A program made the translations under genes and the position numbers. This document shows, in pieces, positions 33,308 through 43,059 of a DNA stretch of 64,000 nt (position 1 is the stretch's first letter; each line of letters opens with the position of its first letter). The notes beneath the pieces were generated by a model that saw nothing but the letters and a program-made list of their open reading frames with translations, did not search any database and was not told where the DNA came from. The DNA is from Mycobacterium lentiflavum (GTDB lineage: Bacteria; Actinomycetota; Actinomycetes; Mycobacteriales; Mycobacteriaceae): contig NZ_CP092423.2 in assembly GCF_022374895.2 (NCBI RefSeq), positions 5,270,001-5,334,000 of the forward strand, in the 5' to 3' direction.

Positions 33308-34789
33308 ATGGCTCCCCGAGGAAGCCCGCGCTCGACGACTTCACAGATCGGGAATTCCGACTTTGTGGTGGTCGCCAATCGGCTGCCGGTCGATTTGGAA
33401 CGGCTTCCTGACGGCACCACAAGCTGGAAACGCAGCCCCGGCGGCTTGGTCACGGCCTTGGAGCCGCTGCTGCGCAAGCGCAGCGGGGCGTGGGTCGGGT
33501 GGCCCGGCGTCGCCGACGAGGAAGCCGACGTCGACGACGAGCCCGTAGCCCAAGACGAGCTGCAGCTCTACCCGGTGCGCCTCTCCTCGGACGACGTCGC
33601 CCAGTACTACGAGGGGTTCTCCAACGCGACGCTGTGGCCGCTGTACCACGACGTCATCGTCAAGCCGATCTACCACCGCGAATGGTGGGACCGCTATGTC
33701 GAGGTCAACGAGCGCTTCGCCGAGGCCACCTCCCGCGCCGCCGCAAAGGGCGCGACGGTGTGGGTCCAGGACTACCAACTGCAGCTGGTCCCGAAGATGC
33801 TGCGTACCCTTCGTCCCGACCTGACCATCGGTTTCTTCCTGCACATCCCGTTTCCACCGGTCGAGCTGTTCATGCAGATGCCGTGGCGCAGCGAGATCAT
33901 CGAAGGCTTGCTGGGTGCCGACCTCGTCGGATTCCATCTGGTCGGTGGCGCACAGAATTTCCTGTTTCTATCCCGACAACTGGTGGGCGCCAACACCTCG
34001 CGCGGCGCCGTCGGCGTGCGGTCGCGGTTCGGGGAGGTGCAACTGGAATCCCGCACCGTCCGGGTGGGCGCCTTTCCCATCTCCATCGACTCGGGCGCTC
34101 TTGACCAGGTAGCCCGGCACCGCGACATCCGGCGCCACGCCAAGGAAATTCGCGCGGAGTTGGGCAACCCGCGCAAGATCCTGCTCGGGGTCGACCGGCT
34201 CGACTACACCAAGGGCATCGACGTTCGGTTGAAAGCCTTTTCCGAGTTGCTCGCCGAGGGACGCATCAAACGTGACGACACTGTGCTGGTCCAGTTGGCC
34301 ACACCGAGCCGCGAACGCGTGGAGAGCTACCAGATTCTGCGCAACGACATCGAACGCGAAGTCGGCCACATCAACGGCGAATACGCCGAGGTCGGACATC
34401 CGGTGGTGCATTACATCCATCGCTCGGTTCCTCGCGATGAACTCATCGCGTTCTTCGTGGCCAGCGATGTCATGCTGGTCACTCCGCTGCGGGACGGCAT
34501 GAACCTGGTGGCCAAGGAGTACGTCGCCTGCCGCAGCGATCTCGGCGGTGCGCTCGTTCTGTCCGAATTCACCGGCGCTGCAGCCGAATTGCGGCAGGCC
34601 TATCTGGTCAACCCGCACGACCTCGAGGGTGTCAAAGACGCGATCGAGGCGGCGCTCAATCAGCCGGCTGAGGAGGGCCGCCGGCGGATGCGATCGTTGC
34701 GGCGCCAGGTCCTCGCTCATGACGTGGACCGTTGGGCACGATCATTTCTCGATGCGCTCGCCGAGGCCCATCCGCCAAGTACCAAATAG
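33308..34789 (+). CDS. otsA: Trehalose-6-phosphate synthase OtsA
   Basis: The 493-residue GT20 glycosyltransferase joins UDP- or ADP-glucose to glucose-6-phosphate. Conserved segments include VVVANRLPVDLE, WVGWPG, WPLYHD, VWVQDYQLQLVPKMLR, GFFLHIPFPP, the GVDRLDYTKGIDVRLKA nucleotide-sugar site and LVTPLRDGMNLVAKEYVAC. The cytosolic product is dephosphorylated to trehalose, a precursor of trehalose mycolates. The start ATG abuts the preceding stop. Length and order match Rv3490. Confidence 0.97.
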   Translation: MAPRGSPRSTTSQIGNSDFVVVANRLPVDLERLPDGTTSWKRSPGGLVTALEPLLRKRSGAWVGWPGVADEEADVDDEPVAQDELQLYPVRLSSDDVAQYYEGFSNATLWPLYHDVIVKPIYHREWWDRYVEVNERFAEATSRAAAKGATVWVQDYQLQLVPKMLRTLRPDLTIGFFLHIPFPPVELFMQMPWRSEIIEGLLGADLVGFHLVGGAQNFLFLSRQLVGANTSRGAVGVRSRFGEVQLESRTVRVGAFPISIDSGALDQVARHRDIRRHAKEIRAELGNPRKILLGVDRLDYTKGIDVRLKAFSELLAEGRIKRDDTVLVQLATPSRERVESYQILRNDIEREVGHINGEYAEVGHPVVHYIHRSVPRDELIAFFVASDVMLVTPLRDGMNLVAKEYVACRSDLGGALVLSEFTGAAAELRQAYLVNPHDLEGVKDAIEAALNQPAEEGRRRMRSLRRQVLAHDVDRWARSFLDALAEAHPPSTK

Positions 34790-34867
34790 CGGCGACCCAT
34801 GGTGCTGGCGTCGAAACGCTGTTTTACTCGATGCAGCGTAACGGCAAGGGCCGGAAGGGAGGGCACT

Positions 34868-35446
34868 GTGCGGATGCGTCGCGCGCTCGCCGCAGGAGCC
34901 GGCGTTTTCTCAGCGGTGGCAATCGGAATCGCGCTGGACTCCGGTAATCCGGCACGCGCGCTCGGCCCACCGGCAGACGGCAAGTACAGCTACAACGAGG
35001 CCGGCGTATCGGGGGTTACCTGGACCATCACGGCCATCTGCGATCAGCCCTCCGGAACCCGCAACATGAACGACTATTCTGACCCGATCATTTTCGCGAT
35101 GCAATGCGCGCTGAATGTCGTGAGCGCCACTGACGAGAAGATCAGCGCTGCCGACAAATTGCAGAACTTCAGCGGCCGGGCCCGGATGTCCAGCATGCTG
35201 TGGACTTTCGGCATCGACAAGGCAGACGGTGTCTCATGTCCGGGCGGCGGCACCGCACCCACCACTGAAACCTGGGCTTTCAGTGACGAATCGATGAGCG
35301 GTACACACACCACCATGCACGGTGCCGTCTGCGGCATGGAACCGGCGATGAAAAAGACGCCGTTCTCGCTGCAGATGACCGGGCCGCCGCCCAGCCCGAT
35401 CCAGCGTTACCCCATGCACTGCAACGAATTTGCGATGTGCTTCTGA
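34868..35446 (+). CDS. Exported hypothetical protein (Rv3491-like)
   Basis: The 192-residue protein has a signal peptide (RMRRALAAGAGVFSAVAIGI, cleavage near ARALG-PP), then a domain with repeated motifs GVTWTITAICDQPSGT and LNVVSATDEKISAADKLQNF, six cysteines in the mature part and TETWAFSDESMSGTHTTMHG. The GTG at 34868 has GGGAGGG well placed, and gives the 192 residues I recall for Rv3491. It follows otsA by 78 bp and converges with the Mce-associated genes. Function unknown. Confidence 0.85.
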   Translation: MRMRRALAAGAGVFSAVAIGIALDSGNPARALGPPADGKYSYNEAGVSGVTWTITAICDQPSGTRNMNDYSDPIIFAMQCALNVVSATDEKISAADKLQNFSGRARMSSMLWTFGIDKADGVSCPGGGTAPTTETWAFSDESMSGTHTTMHGAVCGMEPAMKKTPFSLQMTGPPPSPIQRYPMHCNEFAMCF

Positions 35447-35456
35447 ACGGCTCGGC

Positions 35457-35948
35457 TTAGATCGGCGTGATGTAGTTGATCAGCCATTTACTGCCGATCC
35501 TTTTGAAGTCCACCCGCAATCGGCTGCCGTCGTAAAGCGGCTGCCGTGTCTTGTCGGTCACGGTGCGGTTCATGTACACCATCACCGATGCCGAATCCCG
35601 CTTGGCCGACATGACGCCAACGCCAACAACATTGGCCTGGACGACCACCTCGCGCTTCTTGGCCTCGGGAATGATTTGCGCATTGGCGCTCTTCTGGAAT
35701 TCTTGGCGATAGTCGGGCGTCAGCAGCGGATACGCATCGGCGAGGCTGCGTTCAACGGTCTGGTAGTCGTACGCGAAGACCGCGGGCACCTCTTTGGCGG
35801 CCAGCTGCGGTAGCACCGCTCGCGCCGTCTGCTCGCCGCGGATCTCCACCCGTTCCCAGTAGAACCAGCCGGCCGCAGCGGACAATCCGACCACGCCCAC
35901 GACCGCGAGGTATCCCGCGGTGGCGATCAGCCAACGCCGCCAACGCAT
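35457..35948 (-). CDS. Mce-associated membrane protein (Rv3492c-like)
   Basis: The 163-residue protein has an N-terminal transmembrane helix (~7-29, IATAGYLAVVGVVGLSAAAG) and an exported alpha+beta domain ending with SRLRVDFKRIGSKWLINYIT. This NTF2-like layout is shared by Mam proteins, which assemble with the Mce/YrbE importer in the envelope; in M. tuberculosis such a protein stabilises the system. The ATG overlaps the preceding stop (ATGA). It is the last gene of the mce4 operon. Confidence 0.9.
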   Translation of the reverse strand: MRWRRWLIATAGYLAVVGVVGLSAAAGWFYWERVEIRGEQTARAVLPQLAAKEVPAVFAYDYQTVERSLADAYPLLTPDYRQEFQKSANAQIIPEAKKREVVVQANVVGVGVMSAKRDSASVMVYMNRTVTDKTRQPLYDGSRLRVDFKRIGSKWLINYITPI

Positions 35949-36661
35949 CAGTTGCCCCCGTCGGGGTACTTCAGGTCGTAGCCCGTCATGTGCCCCTGCT
36001 CGTCCTCGTGCACGATGACTCGCAGTCGGTAGGGCATGGACGGCTTGTGGACTCCGTCGATGTCGGCCACCGTTACCCGGACCGACACCAGCACCGAGGC
36101 GTTATCCGTAACCGTGTCAATGCCTTCCAGAGCCGCGCCGTTGATCACTGCCTCGGACGTCGCGTTGGTGGATCGGAACAGCGCCTTGAGGTTTTCGATG
36201 TTGTTGTTGGCGCCCAGCATGCCGCGCAACGGGCCGCTGGTGCCGTTGTAGAAACGGTTCACGCTGTCGTCGATGTTGTCCTGCTGGTAGCTGAACATGT
36301 TTTGCACCGTCTGCGTCGCGGTGTCCACGAAACGCTGATCACGGGCCTGCGCGGCTTCGGCGTGGCGTTGCGAGATGACCAGGGCGGTCAGGCATGCGGC
36401 CAGCCCGCCAAGCGCCAACAACGCGGCCGCGAACGAAATCCAGCCAACCATAAGACCATTCGGCCGCCGCCGTGGTGGCGGCCTGAGCGTCTTGAGGGTC
36501 TTGGCGCGTTTGACCGGCTGCTTCGTCGGCGCGGCGGGAGCCTCGAGGGCAACCTCGGTCGCGGTGCTCGACTCACTCTTCGCCGGACCAGCCGCGCGCG
36601 ATGCCCGACGACGAGCACGCGGTGCCGCCGTGGATTGTTCGCCACTGGTTGCAGAGGTCAC
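35948..36661 (-). CDS. Mce-associated membrane protein (Rv3493c-like)
   Basis: The 237-residue protein has an Arg/Lys/Ala-rich cytoplasmic tail (~65 residues), a transmembrane helix at ~70-96 (VGWISFAAALLALGGLAACL) and an exported domain with VQNMFSYQQDNIDDSVNRFY and SVLVSVRVTVADIDGVHKPS. It is the larger of the two Mam partners. Translation starts at GTG 36661, which is separated by one base from the mce4F stop. Confidence 0.9.
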   Translation of the reverse strand: MTSATSGEQSTAAPRARRRASRAAGPAKSESSTATEVALEAPAAPTKQPVKRAKTLKTLRPPPRRRPNGLMVGWISFAAALLALGGLAACLTALVISQRHAEAAQARDQRFVDTATQTVQNMFSYQQDNIDDSVNRFYNGTSGPLRGMLGANNNIENLKALFRSTNATSEAVINGAALEGIDTVTDNASVLVSVRVTVADIDGVHKPSMPYRLRVIVHEDEQGHMTGYDLKYPDGGN

Positions 36662-38350
36662 TTACATCGGCCTTGGATCAAGCATGAGGTCCACCCAATT
36701 CTCGGCGCTGGATGTGTTCGCGCCGGCGGCGAAGATACCAGTGCCTCCCGCCGGGTCCCGGAACGCGCCGGTGGACTCGTCATAGGTGGTGTACGCCGGG
36801 CCGCCGGCCTGCGACGGCAGACTCGGCGCAACCGGCGGACCCATGGCCTGCGGGGGTGCTGGTGGCGGCAGCCACTTCGGGTACGGGAGTATCGGCGGTA
36901 CCGGGGGGACGCCCGGCGGCATCCACGACGGGTTGCCCGGCGGCGGCGGCCGGTCGTTCGGCGGCGGCGGATCAAAGGCGGGCTGATGGTTGGGCAGCGG
37001 CCCCGGCCCGGGCACCACACCTGGCGGGGGCGGACCGACGATGGGAGTACCCGGATCCGGTTCCGCCTCGGGCGGAATGTAAGGGAACTTGTTGGGCGGC
37101 AACGTGTTCAGCCCATTTGTCTGCGGCGTGTTGTACGGGACCGGCGGACCGCGCCACGGGTTACGCCCAATCGGCACATAGCCCTTCGGGTCGCGACACA
37201 GCTGAATCGTCGGGGCCCGCTTGCCGGGGAACTCCTGGCACGGATAGTTACGCGCGCCACGCACGGTGCTCGGGTCGTTCTGAGCGACCTTGCAGTACAT
37301 GTCTCTTGGCAGCTCGCGCACCGTCTCGTCGGCGGGCGTACGCATCAGTGGCGGCGGCAAGAACCCGACAGCGCACGGCGGCGGGTCGTTCAAGTCGAGC
37401 TTGAAGTCCAGCTTGCCGCCCTCGTCCAGCGGCGGGCCACCCGCCATCGTGATGATCGCGGCGAACAGCGCCGGCAGAACCACCAAGAGTTGCTCGATCG
37501 ACTTGTGATAGATCACGCCCACGCGGCCCAGGTTGGCCAGGTTTGCGGCTAGCGCCGGGAAACTGGGGCGGATGCCGGAGAACGCTGTGCTGGCCTCGTC
37601 GGCCGCGCCCGGTGCGGTGGCCAATGTCGAACGTAGCTGCGGGTCGGCCCGTTGCACCTCGGAAGTGAACCGCGCCAACCCATCTGCCAGCGACTTGATG
37701 TCAGCGCCGGCGCGGATCTGAGATTCCAGGAACGGGCCCGCCTGATCGATCAGCTGCGAGACTCGCGGATAATCAGCGTTGGCCTCGTCCACCAGTAACC
37801 GGGCCGATTCCAGTAACCGGGCCAGCTCTGGACCCGAACCGTTGGCCGCCTGGAACGTTTCGTGCAGCAATTCCCGCAACTTGGTGTCACCGAGGCTGTT
37901 GACCAGCGCCTCTGCCCGCTTCAACAGATCGGCGACGTCTTGACCGATCCGGGTATGCGCCTGATCGATCCGAGAACCGTTGTGCAGCTTGCTCGATGCC
38001 GGATCTTTCGGCGGCACCAGGTCGATGTACTGCTCTCCGACGGCGGACACGCTCTTCACGGTGGCGATAACATTCGACGGAATAGCAGTGCCGCTGTTCA
38101 GCCGCATTTCGGCGGTGACGCCGTTCGGGTTGAGTGCCACCGAGTCCACCCTGCCGACAGCGACGCCACGGTAGGTGACATTGGCATTCTTGTACAGACC
38201 GCCGCCGGCGACGAAGTCGGCATTCGCCACGTAGGTCCCGATGCCGAACGTCGCGGGCAAGCGCAGGTAGAAGATCGCCATGATGGTCAGCGTGATCACG
38301 GTGATCACCGCGAATATCCAGAGCTGAATCCTGGTCAGTTTGTCAATCAT
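36662..38350 (-). CDS. mce4F: Mce4F, substrate-binding subunit of the cholesterol importer
   Basis: The 562-residue protein has an N-terminal membrane anchor (~6-27), the MCE/MlaD domain (GLYKNANVTYRGVAVGRVDS, GEQYIDLVPP), a long helical needle region (~110-290) and a C-terminal Pro/Gly-rich tail of ~180 residues (PGPGPLPNHQPAFDPPPPND). Six Mce proteins make a heterohexameric tunnel carrying sterol from the outer envelope to the YrbE permease. It is last of the six. Confidence 0.97.
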   Translation of the reverse strand: MIDKLTRIQLWIFAVITVITLTIMAIFYLRLPATFGIGTYVANADFVAGGGLYKNANVTYRGVAVGRVDSVALNPNGVTAEMRLNSGTAIPSNVIATVKSVSAVGEQYIDLVPPKDPASSKLHNGSRIDQAHTRIGQDVADLLKRAEALVNSLGDTKLRELLHETFQAANGSGPELARLLESARLLVDEANADYPRVSQLIDQAGPFLESQIRAGADIKSLADGLARFTSEVQRADPQLRSTLATAPGAADEASTAFSGIRPSFPALAANLANLGRVGVIYHKSIEQLLVVLPALFAAIITMAGGPPLDEGGKLDFKLDLNDPPPCAVGFLPPPLMRTPADETVRELPRDMYCKVAQNDPSTVRGARNYPCQEFPGKRAPTIQLCRDPKGYVPIGRNPWRGPPVPYNTPQTNGLNTLPPNKFPYIPPEAEPDPGTPIVGPPPPGVVPGPGPLPNHQPAFDPPPPNDRPPPPGNPSWMPPGVPPVPPILPYPKWLPPPAPPQAMGPPVAPSLPSQAGGPAYTTYDESTGAFRDPAGGTGIFAAGANTSSAENWVDLMLDPRPM

Positions 38351-38360
38351 GGCGCCGCCC

Positions 38361-39512
38361 TTATTGTCCCGTGCCGGGCGGAATCTTGAACGGGTCGGCC
38401 GCCTGTCCGGACAGATTGGCCAGTTCGCCGGTCAAGAAGTCGGGCGGGTTGAGAATCTCGCTCATGTGCATCATGTTCGGGTCAAGCGCATACGAGGTGG
38501 TGAAGAACGTTTCACCGAGCCGGCGCAAAGTGAGATCGAACGTGGTGAACACGTTGAGGTAGTCGCCACGTACGGCTTGCTTGATGCCGTAGTTGGGGAA
38601 CGGGAACGTCAGCAATATCTGTAGCGACGTGACGAGATTCTTCCGGTTGTCGCTGAGCGCCTTCACGACCGAATACAGGCCCTTGAGATCTTCGGCGAAG
38701 TCGGTCTTTGTCTTTGACAGCACGTGCGAGGTGACCGTCGCCAGTTTCTTCAGCGAAGCGAATGCGTCGACGATGTGTTCGCGATTCTTGTTGAGCACCT
38801 TCAGCGCCTCGGGCAGCGTGTCCAGCGCCCGGCCCAGGTTGTCCTTATCGCGCGCGAGCGTCGCGGAAAACCGGTTCAGACCGTCGACCGCGTCGATGAT
38901 GTCACCGACCTGCCGGTTGAGTCCCGACGTCAATTCGGCCAGCCTGGGCACCAGGTCGACGAACTGGGTCTGCCGTCCCGCCACCGCCTGGTACGTCTCG
39001 TCGGTGATCTCTTCCAACGCACCCAGATTGCCCTTGTTGACCACGACACCGAGAGCCGAGAAAACCTCTTCGGTGGTAGGGAACCGGCCGGTGTTGGACT
39101 CCGAGATCTTGGAACCGTCGACGAGCCTGCCGGTCGCCGGCTTGCCCTTGGGCGCGGCGAGATCGATGTGCAGCGAACCCAGCAACGACGTCTGCGCGAC
39201 GGTCGCGGTAGAGTTCGCGGGCAACACGACATTACGGTCTAGCGCCAATTTCACTGCGGCATAGAATGATCCGTCGGAGCGCTGCTCGGCGGCGATACCG
39301 GCCACACTACCGACCGTGACATCGTCGACCATGACCGGTGAGTTCTGCGGCAATGTCGCGACGTCGGGCATTTCGACAGTGATCGAGAATGCGCCGCTGC
39401 CGTGACCGGCGGTGCCCGGCATCGACAGCGAGTTCAGCCCGCCGAACTGACAGCCGGCGAGCAGCACGCTGCCCACCGCTAATGCACCGCCGCGCAACAT
39501 GATTCGTTTCAT
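38361..39512 (-). CDS. lprN: Mce4E lipoprotein (LprN)
   Basis: The 383-residue protein is the lipidated member of the hexamer: signal sequence with lipobox LLAGC followed by QFGGLNSL, MCE domain (SPVMVDDVTVGSVAGI, LLGSLHIDLAAPKGK) and a helical needle. Cys lipidation anchors it to the outer leaflet. The ATG at 39512 overlaps the mce4D stop as ATGA; an in-frame upstream extension into mce4D is not real. A 10-bp gap precedes mce4F. Confidence 0.96.
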   Translation of the reverse strand: MKRIMLRGGALAVGSVLLAGCQFGGLNSLSMPGTAGHGSGAFSITVEMPDVATLPQNSPVMVDDVTVGSVAGIAAEQRSDGSFYAAVKLALDRNVVLPANSTATVAQTSLLGSLHIDLAAPKGKPATGRLVDGSKISESNTGRFPTTEEVFSALGVVVNKGNLGALEEITDETYQAVAGRQTQFVDLVPRLAELTSGLNRQVGDIIDAVDGLNRFSATLARDKDNLGRALDTLPEALKVLNKNREHIVDAFASLKKLATVTSHVLSKTKTDFAEDLKGLYSVVKALSDNRKNLVTSLQILLTFPFPNYGIKQAVRGDYLNVFTTFDLTLRRLGETFFTTSYALDPNMMHMSEILNPPDFLTGELANLSGQAADPFKIPPGTGQ

Positions 39513-40936
39513 CCGCCGCCGCCCGGAGCGTTCTGCAGTCCTGCGGAGGGGCCCGGCGCGGGACCCGGCAGGGGGCCGAACGCGGATCCCGGGGCGGGAC
39601 CGGGAGCCGGAGCGGGCGCGCCGGACGGACCCGGTGCCGGTCCGGCCTGCGGAGCCGTTGGCACCAGCAGGGCTTGCAAATCGGCCGGATTCTGGACAGC
39701 CGGCGGCGGAACACCTTGAGCCGGTATCCAGGTCAGCTGCGGAATCGGTGTCTGCGCTTTGGCTTCGGTCGCCGGGGTGTCGTAGATGATCTGACCCTTG
39801 TACGCAGTGATCGTGTTGAGCGGGTGGAACATCACCGGCGGGTAATTCACCGCCAGCCGGCGCAACACCGGCCCCAGCCGCTCCCGGCACAGCTCGGCAC
39901 GCCGGTAGTAGTCGGGCGCCCTTGGCCCGCTGGCGGTTTCGAAGGAACCGCCGCAGATGAACTGCACCGGGTTGGCGAACTCCGGGATCGACAACAGTCC
40001 ATTCAGCGTGCCCTGGGCCGGGTCATAGATGTTGTAGAAGTTGGCGATACCGGGACCGGCGACGTGCAGCACCTGTTCGATGTTGTCGCTCTGGTCGCTC
40101 AACGTCTTGCTGAAATCGTTGAGCTGGTTGACCGTATCGATCAGCGTCGAGTTGTTCTGGTGCAGGAATCCCCGGATGTCCGTGAGTGCCTGATTGAGAT
40201 TGCCCAGCGTGTTGTCCAGGTGGCGCGAGCTGTCGGCAAGAACCTGCGACACCGAGGCGACGTTTCCGGCGAACTGCACGATCTGTTCGTTACTGGCCGA
40301 CAATGCGTTGACCAGAACCTGCAGGTTCTTGATGGTGCCGAAGATGTCGCTGCGCGAATCCCCCAGTCGCCCAGCGACTTGCGAAAGCTCCTGCAGAGCG
40401 CTGTGGAACGATTGGCCGTTGCCGTCGAACGTGTCCGCGGCCTGGTTGATCGCCGTACTCAACGGCCCCTGCATGGATCCGGCCGTCGGGCCCAGTGAAA
40501 CCGCCAGTTGGGTCAGCGCTTCCTTAACCTCGTCCCATTCCACCGGCACGGCGGTGCGAGACAGATCGATGCTGGCGCCATCTGGCAGCACCGCCCCGCC
40601 GGTGTAGGCCGGGGCGAGCTGAATAAACCTCGCCGCCACCAGGTTCGGCGACATGATGACGGCTTTGACGTCCTTCGGGATCTTGACGTCCTTGGGCACC
40701 GTCATCGTGATTTTCACGTCGGACGGCCGCGGTTCGATCGAATCGATATTGCCGATCGGCACACCGAGGACGCGCACCTGATCGCCCGGATAGAGGCCGA
40801 CCGCGGATGTGAAGTAACCGGTGATGGTCCGGTTATTCGCCTGCGACGTAAGCACATACACGCCACCCACCAGCACCGCGACCAGCGCGATGATGGTGGT
40901 GTAGCGCAGCCCGCGGCTGCCGGCGATCCTCCTCAT
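39509..40936 (-). CDS. mce4D: Mce4D
   Basis: The 475-residue protein has a transmembrane anchor at ~13-30, the MCE domain (AVGLYPGDQVRVLGVPIGNI, NLVAARFIQLAPAYTGG), helical needle segments, and a Pro/Gly/Ala tail (AGPAPGPSGAPAPAPGPAPG). It is one of the six MCE subunits. A 16-bp gap separates it from mce4C. The tail repeats are prone to length variation. Confidence 0.96.
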   Translation of the reverse strand: MRRIAGSRGLRYTTIIALVAVLVGGVYVLTSQANNRTITGYFTSAVGLYPGDQVRVLGVPIGNIDSIEPRPSDVKITMTVPKDVKIPKDVKAVIMSPNLVAARFIQLAPAYTGGAVLPDGASIDLSRTAVPVEWDEVKEALTQLAVSLGPTAGSMQGPLSTAINQAADTFDGNGQSFHSALQELSQVAGRLGDSRSDIFGTIKNLQVLVNALSASNEQIVQFAGNVASVSQVLADSSRHLDNTLGNLNQALTDIRGFLHQNNSTLIDTVNQLNDFSKTLSDQSDNIEQVLHVAGPGIANFYNIYDPAQGTLNGLLSIPEFANPVQFICGGSFETASGPRAPDYYRRAELCRERLGPVLRRLAVNYPPVMFHPLNTITAYKGQIIYDTPATEAKAQTPIPQLTWIPAQGVPPPAVQNPADLQALLVPTAPQAGPAPGPSGAPAPAPGPAPGSAFGPLPGPAPGPSAGLQNAPGGGG

Positions 40937-40952
40937 GAGGACAATCCCAGCA

Positions 40953-42017
40953 TCATGGCGACTTCGGGCGGATGGTCCAGCGTTCCTGGATCAAACCGCG
41001 CAGATAGTCGGAGAGGCTGGCCGGCAGCTTGCCCGGCTGGTAGAAGAAGTCGAACATCGTCGCGAGCAGCGGCGCCGGGATGACGCCGTAGACGTTGACG
41101 TTGAACCCTGGCCCGGAACCAACGACCTCGCCGAGCTCGGTCGCGTAGGTGGGCAACCTCTTGAGAGCCTCGGTGATGTAGTCGCGACGCTCGTTGAGGT
41201 TGCTCAATACGTCGTTCAGCTTGCTCAGGGCGGGGCCGAACTCCTTGCGGTTGTCGGCGACGAAGCCGGAAATCTGGATCGAGACGTCGTTGATGCCCGA
41301 GATCAATTGCCCAAGGGCGGCGCGGCGCTCATCGAGCGCGGCGAACAATTCGTTGCCGTCGTCGACCAACTTGTTGACCTGGTTGGCCCGGTCGGACAAC
41401 ACCGCTGTCACCGACTTCGCATGTGCCAGCAGGCTTTGCAGCGCTTCGTCTCGGCGGTTCAGGGTGCGGGATAACGATGTCACCCCATCCAGGGCGCCCC
41501 GCAGTTGCGGGGTGGCGCCATGCAGTGTGTCGGTGAGAACATTCAACGCCTGTTCGAACTGCGGCTTGTTCAGGTTGTTCGCATTCTGACCCAGATCCTC
41601 GAGGGCACCGGCCAGCGTGTACGGCGTCGTCGTGCGGCTGCGCGGAATCGTGGTCGCCTTGCCGTGGCCGGCGGGAGTCACCGCTATCGAACGCTCTCCC
41701 AGGATGGTGTCGGTGCGGATCGCGGCCAGTGACTGGTCACCGACCGCGACGTGGCGATCGACGGAGAACGTCACCTTCGCGCTGTCGCCGGCCAGACCGA
41801 CCGCCTGCACCTTGCCCACCTTGAAGCCCGACACATACACGGAGTTGCCGGGCGAGATGCCACCCGCGTCGCTGAAGTAAGCGTCGTAGACCCGGCCCTG
41901 CGGCCAGAATGGCAGGTTGGCGTAACCGAATGCGAGCAACACCACGCACAGGACCATCACCACGCCGAAGACCCCGGTGCGCAACGGGTCGCGTTCGCGC
42001 TTGTCATTGCTTGACAA
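40953..42017 (-). CDS. mce4C: Mce4C
   Basis: The 354-residue protein has a transmembrane helix at ~15-32 (GVFGVVMVLCVVLLAFGY), MCE domain (GGISPGNSVYVSGFKVGKVQ, ILGERSIAVTPAG) and helical needle. The start is TTG 42017: GGGAGGTG lies 7 bases upstream, and no ATG or GTG occurs in frame nearby except one further upstream inside mce4B. The gene overlaps mce4B by 14 bp. Its length fits the known ~357 residues. Confidence 0.93.
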   Translation of the reverse strand: MSSNDKRERDPLRTGVFGVVMVLCVVLLAFGYANLPFWPQGRVYDAYFSDAGGISPGNSVYVSGFKVGKVQAVGLAGDSAKVTFSVDRHVAVGDQSLAAIRTDTILGERSIAVTPAGHGKATTIPRSRTTTPYTLAGALEDLGQNANNLNKPQFEQALNVLTDTLHGATPQLRGALDGVTSLSRTLNRRDEALQSLLAHAKSVTAVLSDRANQVNKLVDDGNELFAALDERRAALGQLISGINDVSIQISGFVADNRKEFGPALSKLNDVLSNLNERRDYITEALKRLPTYATELGEVVGSGPGFNVNVYGVIPAPLLATMFDFFYQPGKLPASLSDYLRGLIQERWTIRPKSP

Positions 42018-43059
42018 AAGCGCACCTCCCTTGGCTGGGATCCACCTGGCCACCAAGGGGCAGACGGATGTCGCTGCCGGCCGGTCCGTTGATCTTGATC
42101 GTCACGGAGCAGAAGTAGATGTTGAAGAAGGAGCCATAGGCACCGAGTGCGGCCAGGCGTAGATAGTCCTCGCCCAGTTGCTCGACGTCGTTGTCGACCT
42201 CGGCCTTGCGGTTGTCGATTTCGGTGGCCAACGGCCGGGTGTTTTTCAGGATTTCTTGCAGCGGCCGACGTGAATTCTTCAGCAGCTCAGTCAGATCCGT
42301 GGTTGTCGAGGCCAGTGGCGGAATGGCGCCGGCGATCGAGTCCTTGTTCTTGGCCAGCCCACTGATCAATTGCTGCAGCTGGTCGACGCTGGTCGAGAAT
42401 TGCGCGCTCTTTTGATCGATGGTGCCCAGCACCTGGTTCAGATTGGTGATCGTGTCACCGATGAGTTGGTCGCGCCGGCCCAGCGCCGTCGAGAAAGCAC
42501 TGGTGTCGGCCAGCACATTCGACAACGCTCCACCCTGGCCCTGCAACAACTCGATGATGGCGCCGCTGATCGTATTGACCTTGTCGGCGTCCAGACCCTT
42601 GAGCACCGGCCGCAGTCCACCTAGCAGCGCATCCAAATCCAGTGCGGGCTGGGTGTGTTGGGCGTTGATGGTGGCACCCGGCGCGAGCTTGCGCAGCTCC
42701 CCCGGACCCGACGTGATCTCGAGGAAACGGTCACCTACCAGGTTTTCGTAGCGGATCACCGCGCGTGTCGACGAGTACAGCGTGTAGCGGCTGTCGATGC
42801 CGAACGCGACGTCGACGGTGTTGTCCGGGTTGAGTTTGACGCCGTTCACCGAACCGACGGGCACACCGGAAATGCGTACCTTTTGGCCGGCCTTCAGTCG
42901 GGACGCGTCGGTAAACGTAGCGTGATAGGTGCTTTCGTTGCCGAATCGGAAGTCGCCGAATACCACCACCAGGCCCGCGGCGACCAGCAGCATCACTACC
43001 GTGAAGATGCTGACCTTGATCACCATCGACCGGTGCGATGGCATCTCCGAACCCGCCAT
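42004..43059 (-). CDS. mce4B: Mce4B
   Basis: The 351-residue protein has an anchor helix at ~13-34 (VIKVSIFTVVMLLVAAGLVV), MCE domain (SRLKAGQKVRISGVPVGSVN, LVGDRFLEITSGPGE), helical needle, and C-terminal LPLGGQVDPSQGRCAF. The ATG at 43059 overlaps the mce4A stop (ATGA), which decides the start over an in-frame extension into mce4A. Confidence 0.96.
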   Translation of the reverse strand: MAGSEMPSHRSMVIKVSIFTVVMLLVAAGLVVVFGDFRFGNESTYHATFTDASRLKAGQKVRISGVPVGSVNGVKLNPDNTVDVAFGIDSRYTLYSSTRAVIRYENLVGDRFLEITSGPGELRKLAPGATINAQHTQPALDLDALLGGLRPVLKGLDADKVNTISGAIIELLQGQGGALSNVLADTSAFSTALGRRDQLIGDTITNLNQVLGTIDQKSAQFSTSVDQLQQLISGLAKNKDSIAGAIPPLASTTTDLTELLKNSRRPLQEILKNTRPLATEIDNRKAEVDNDVEQLGEDYLRLAALGAYGSFFNIYFCSVTIKINGPAGSDIRLPLGGQVDPSQGRCAFVKQ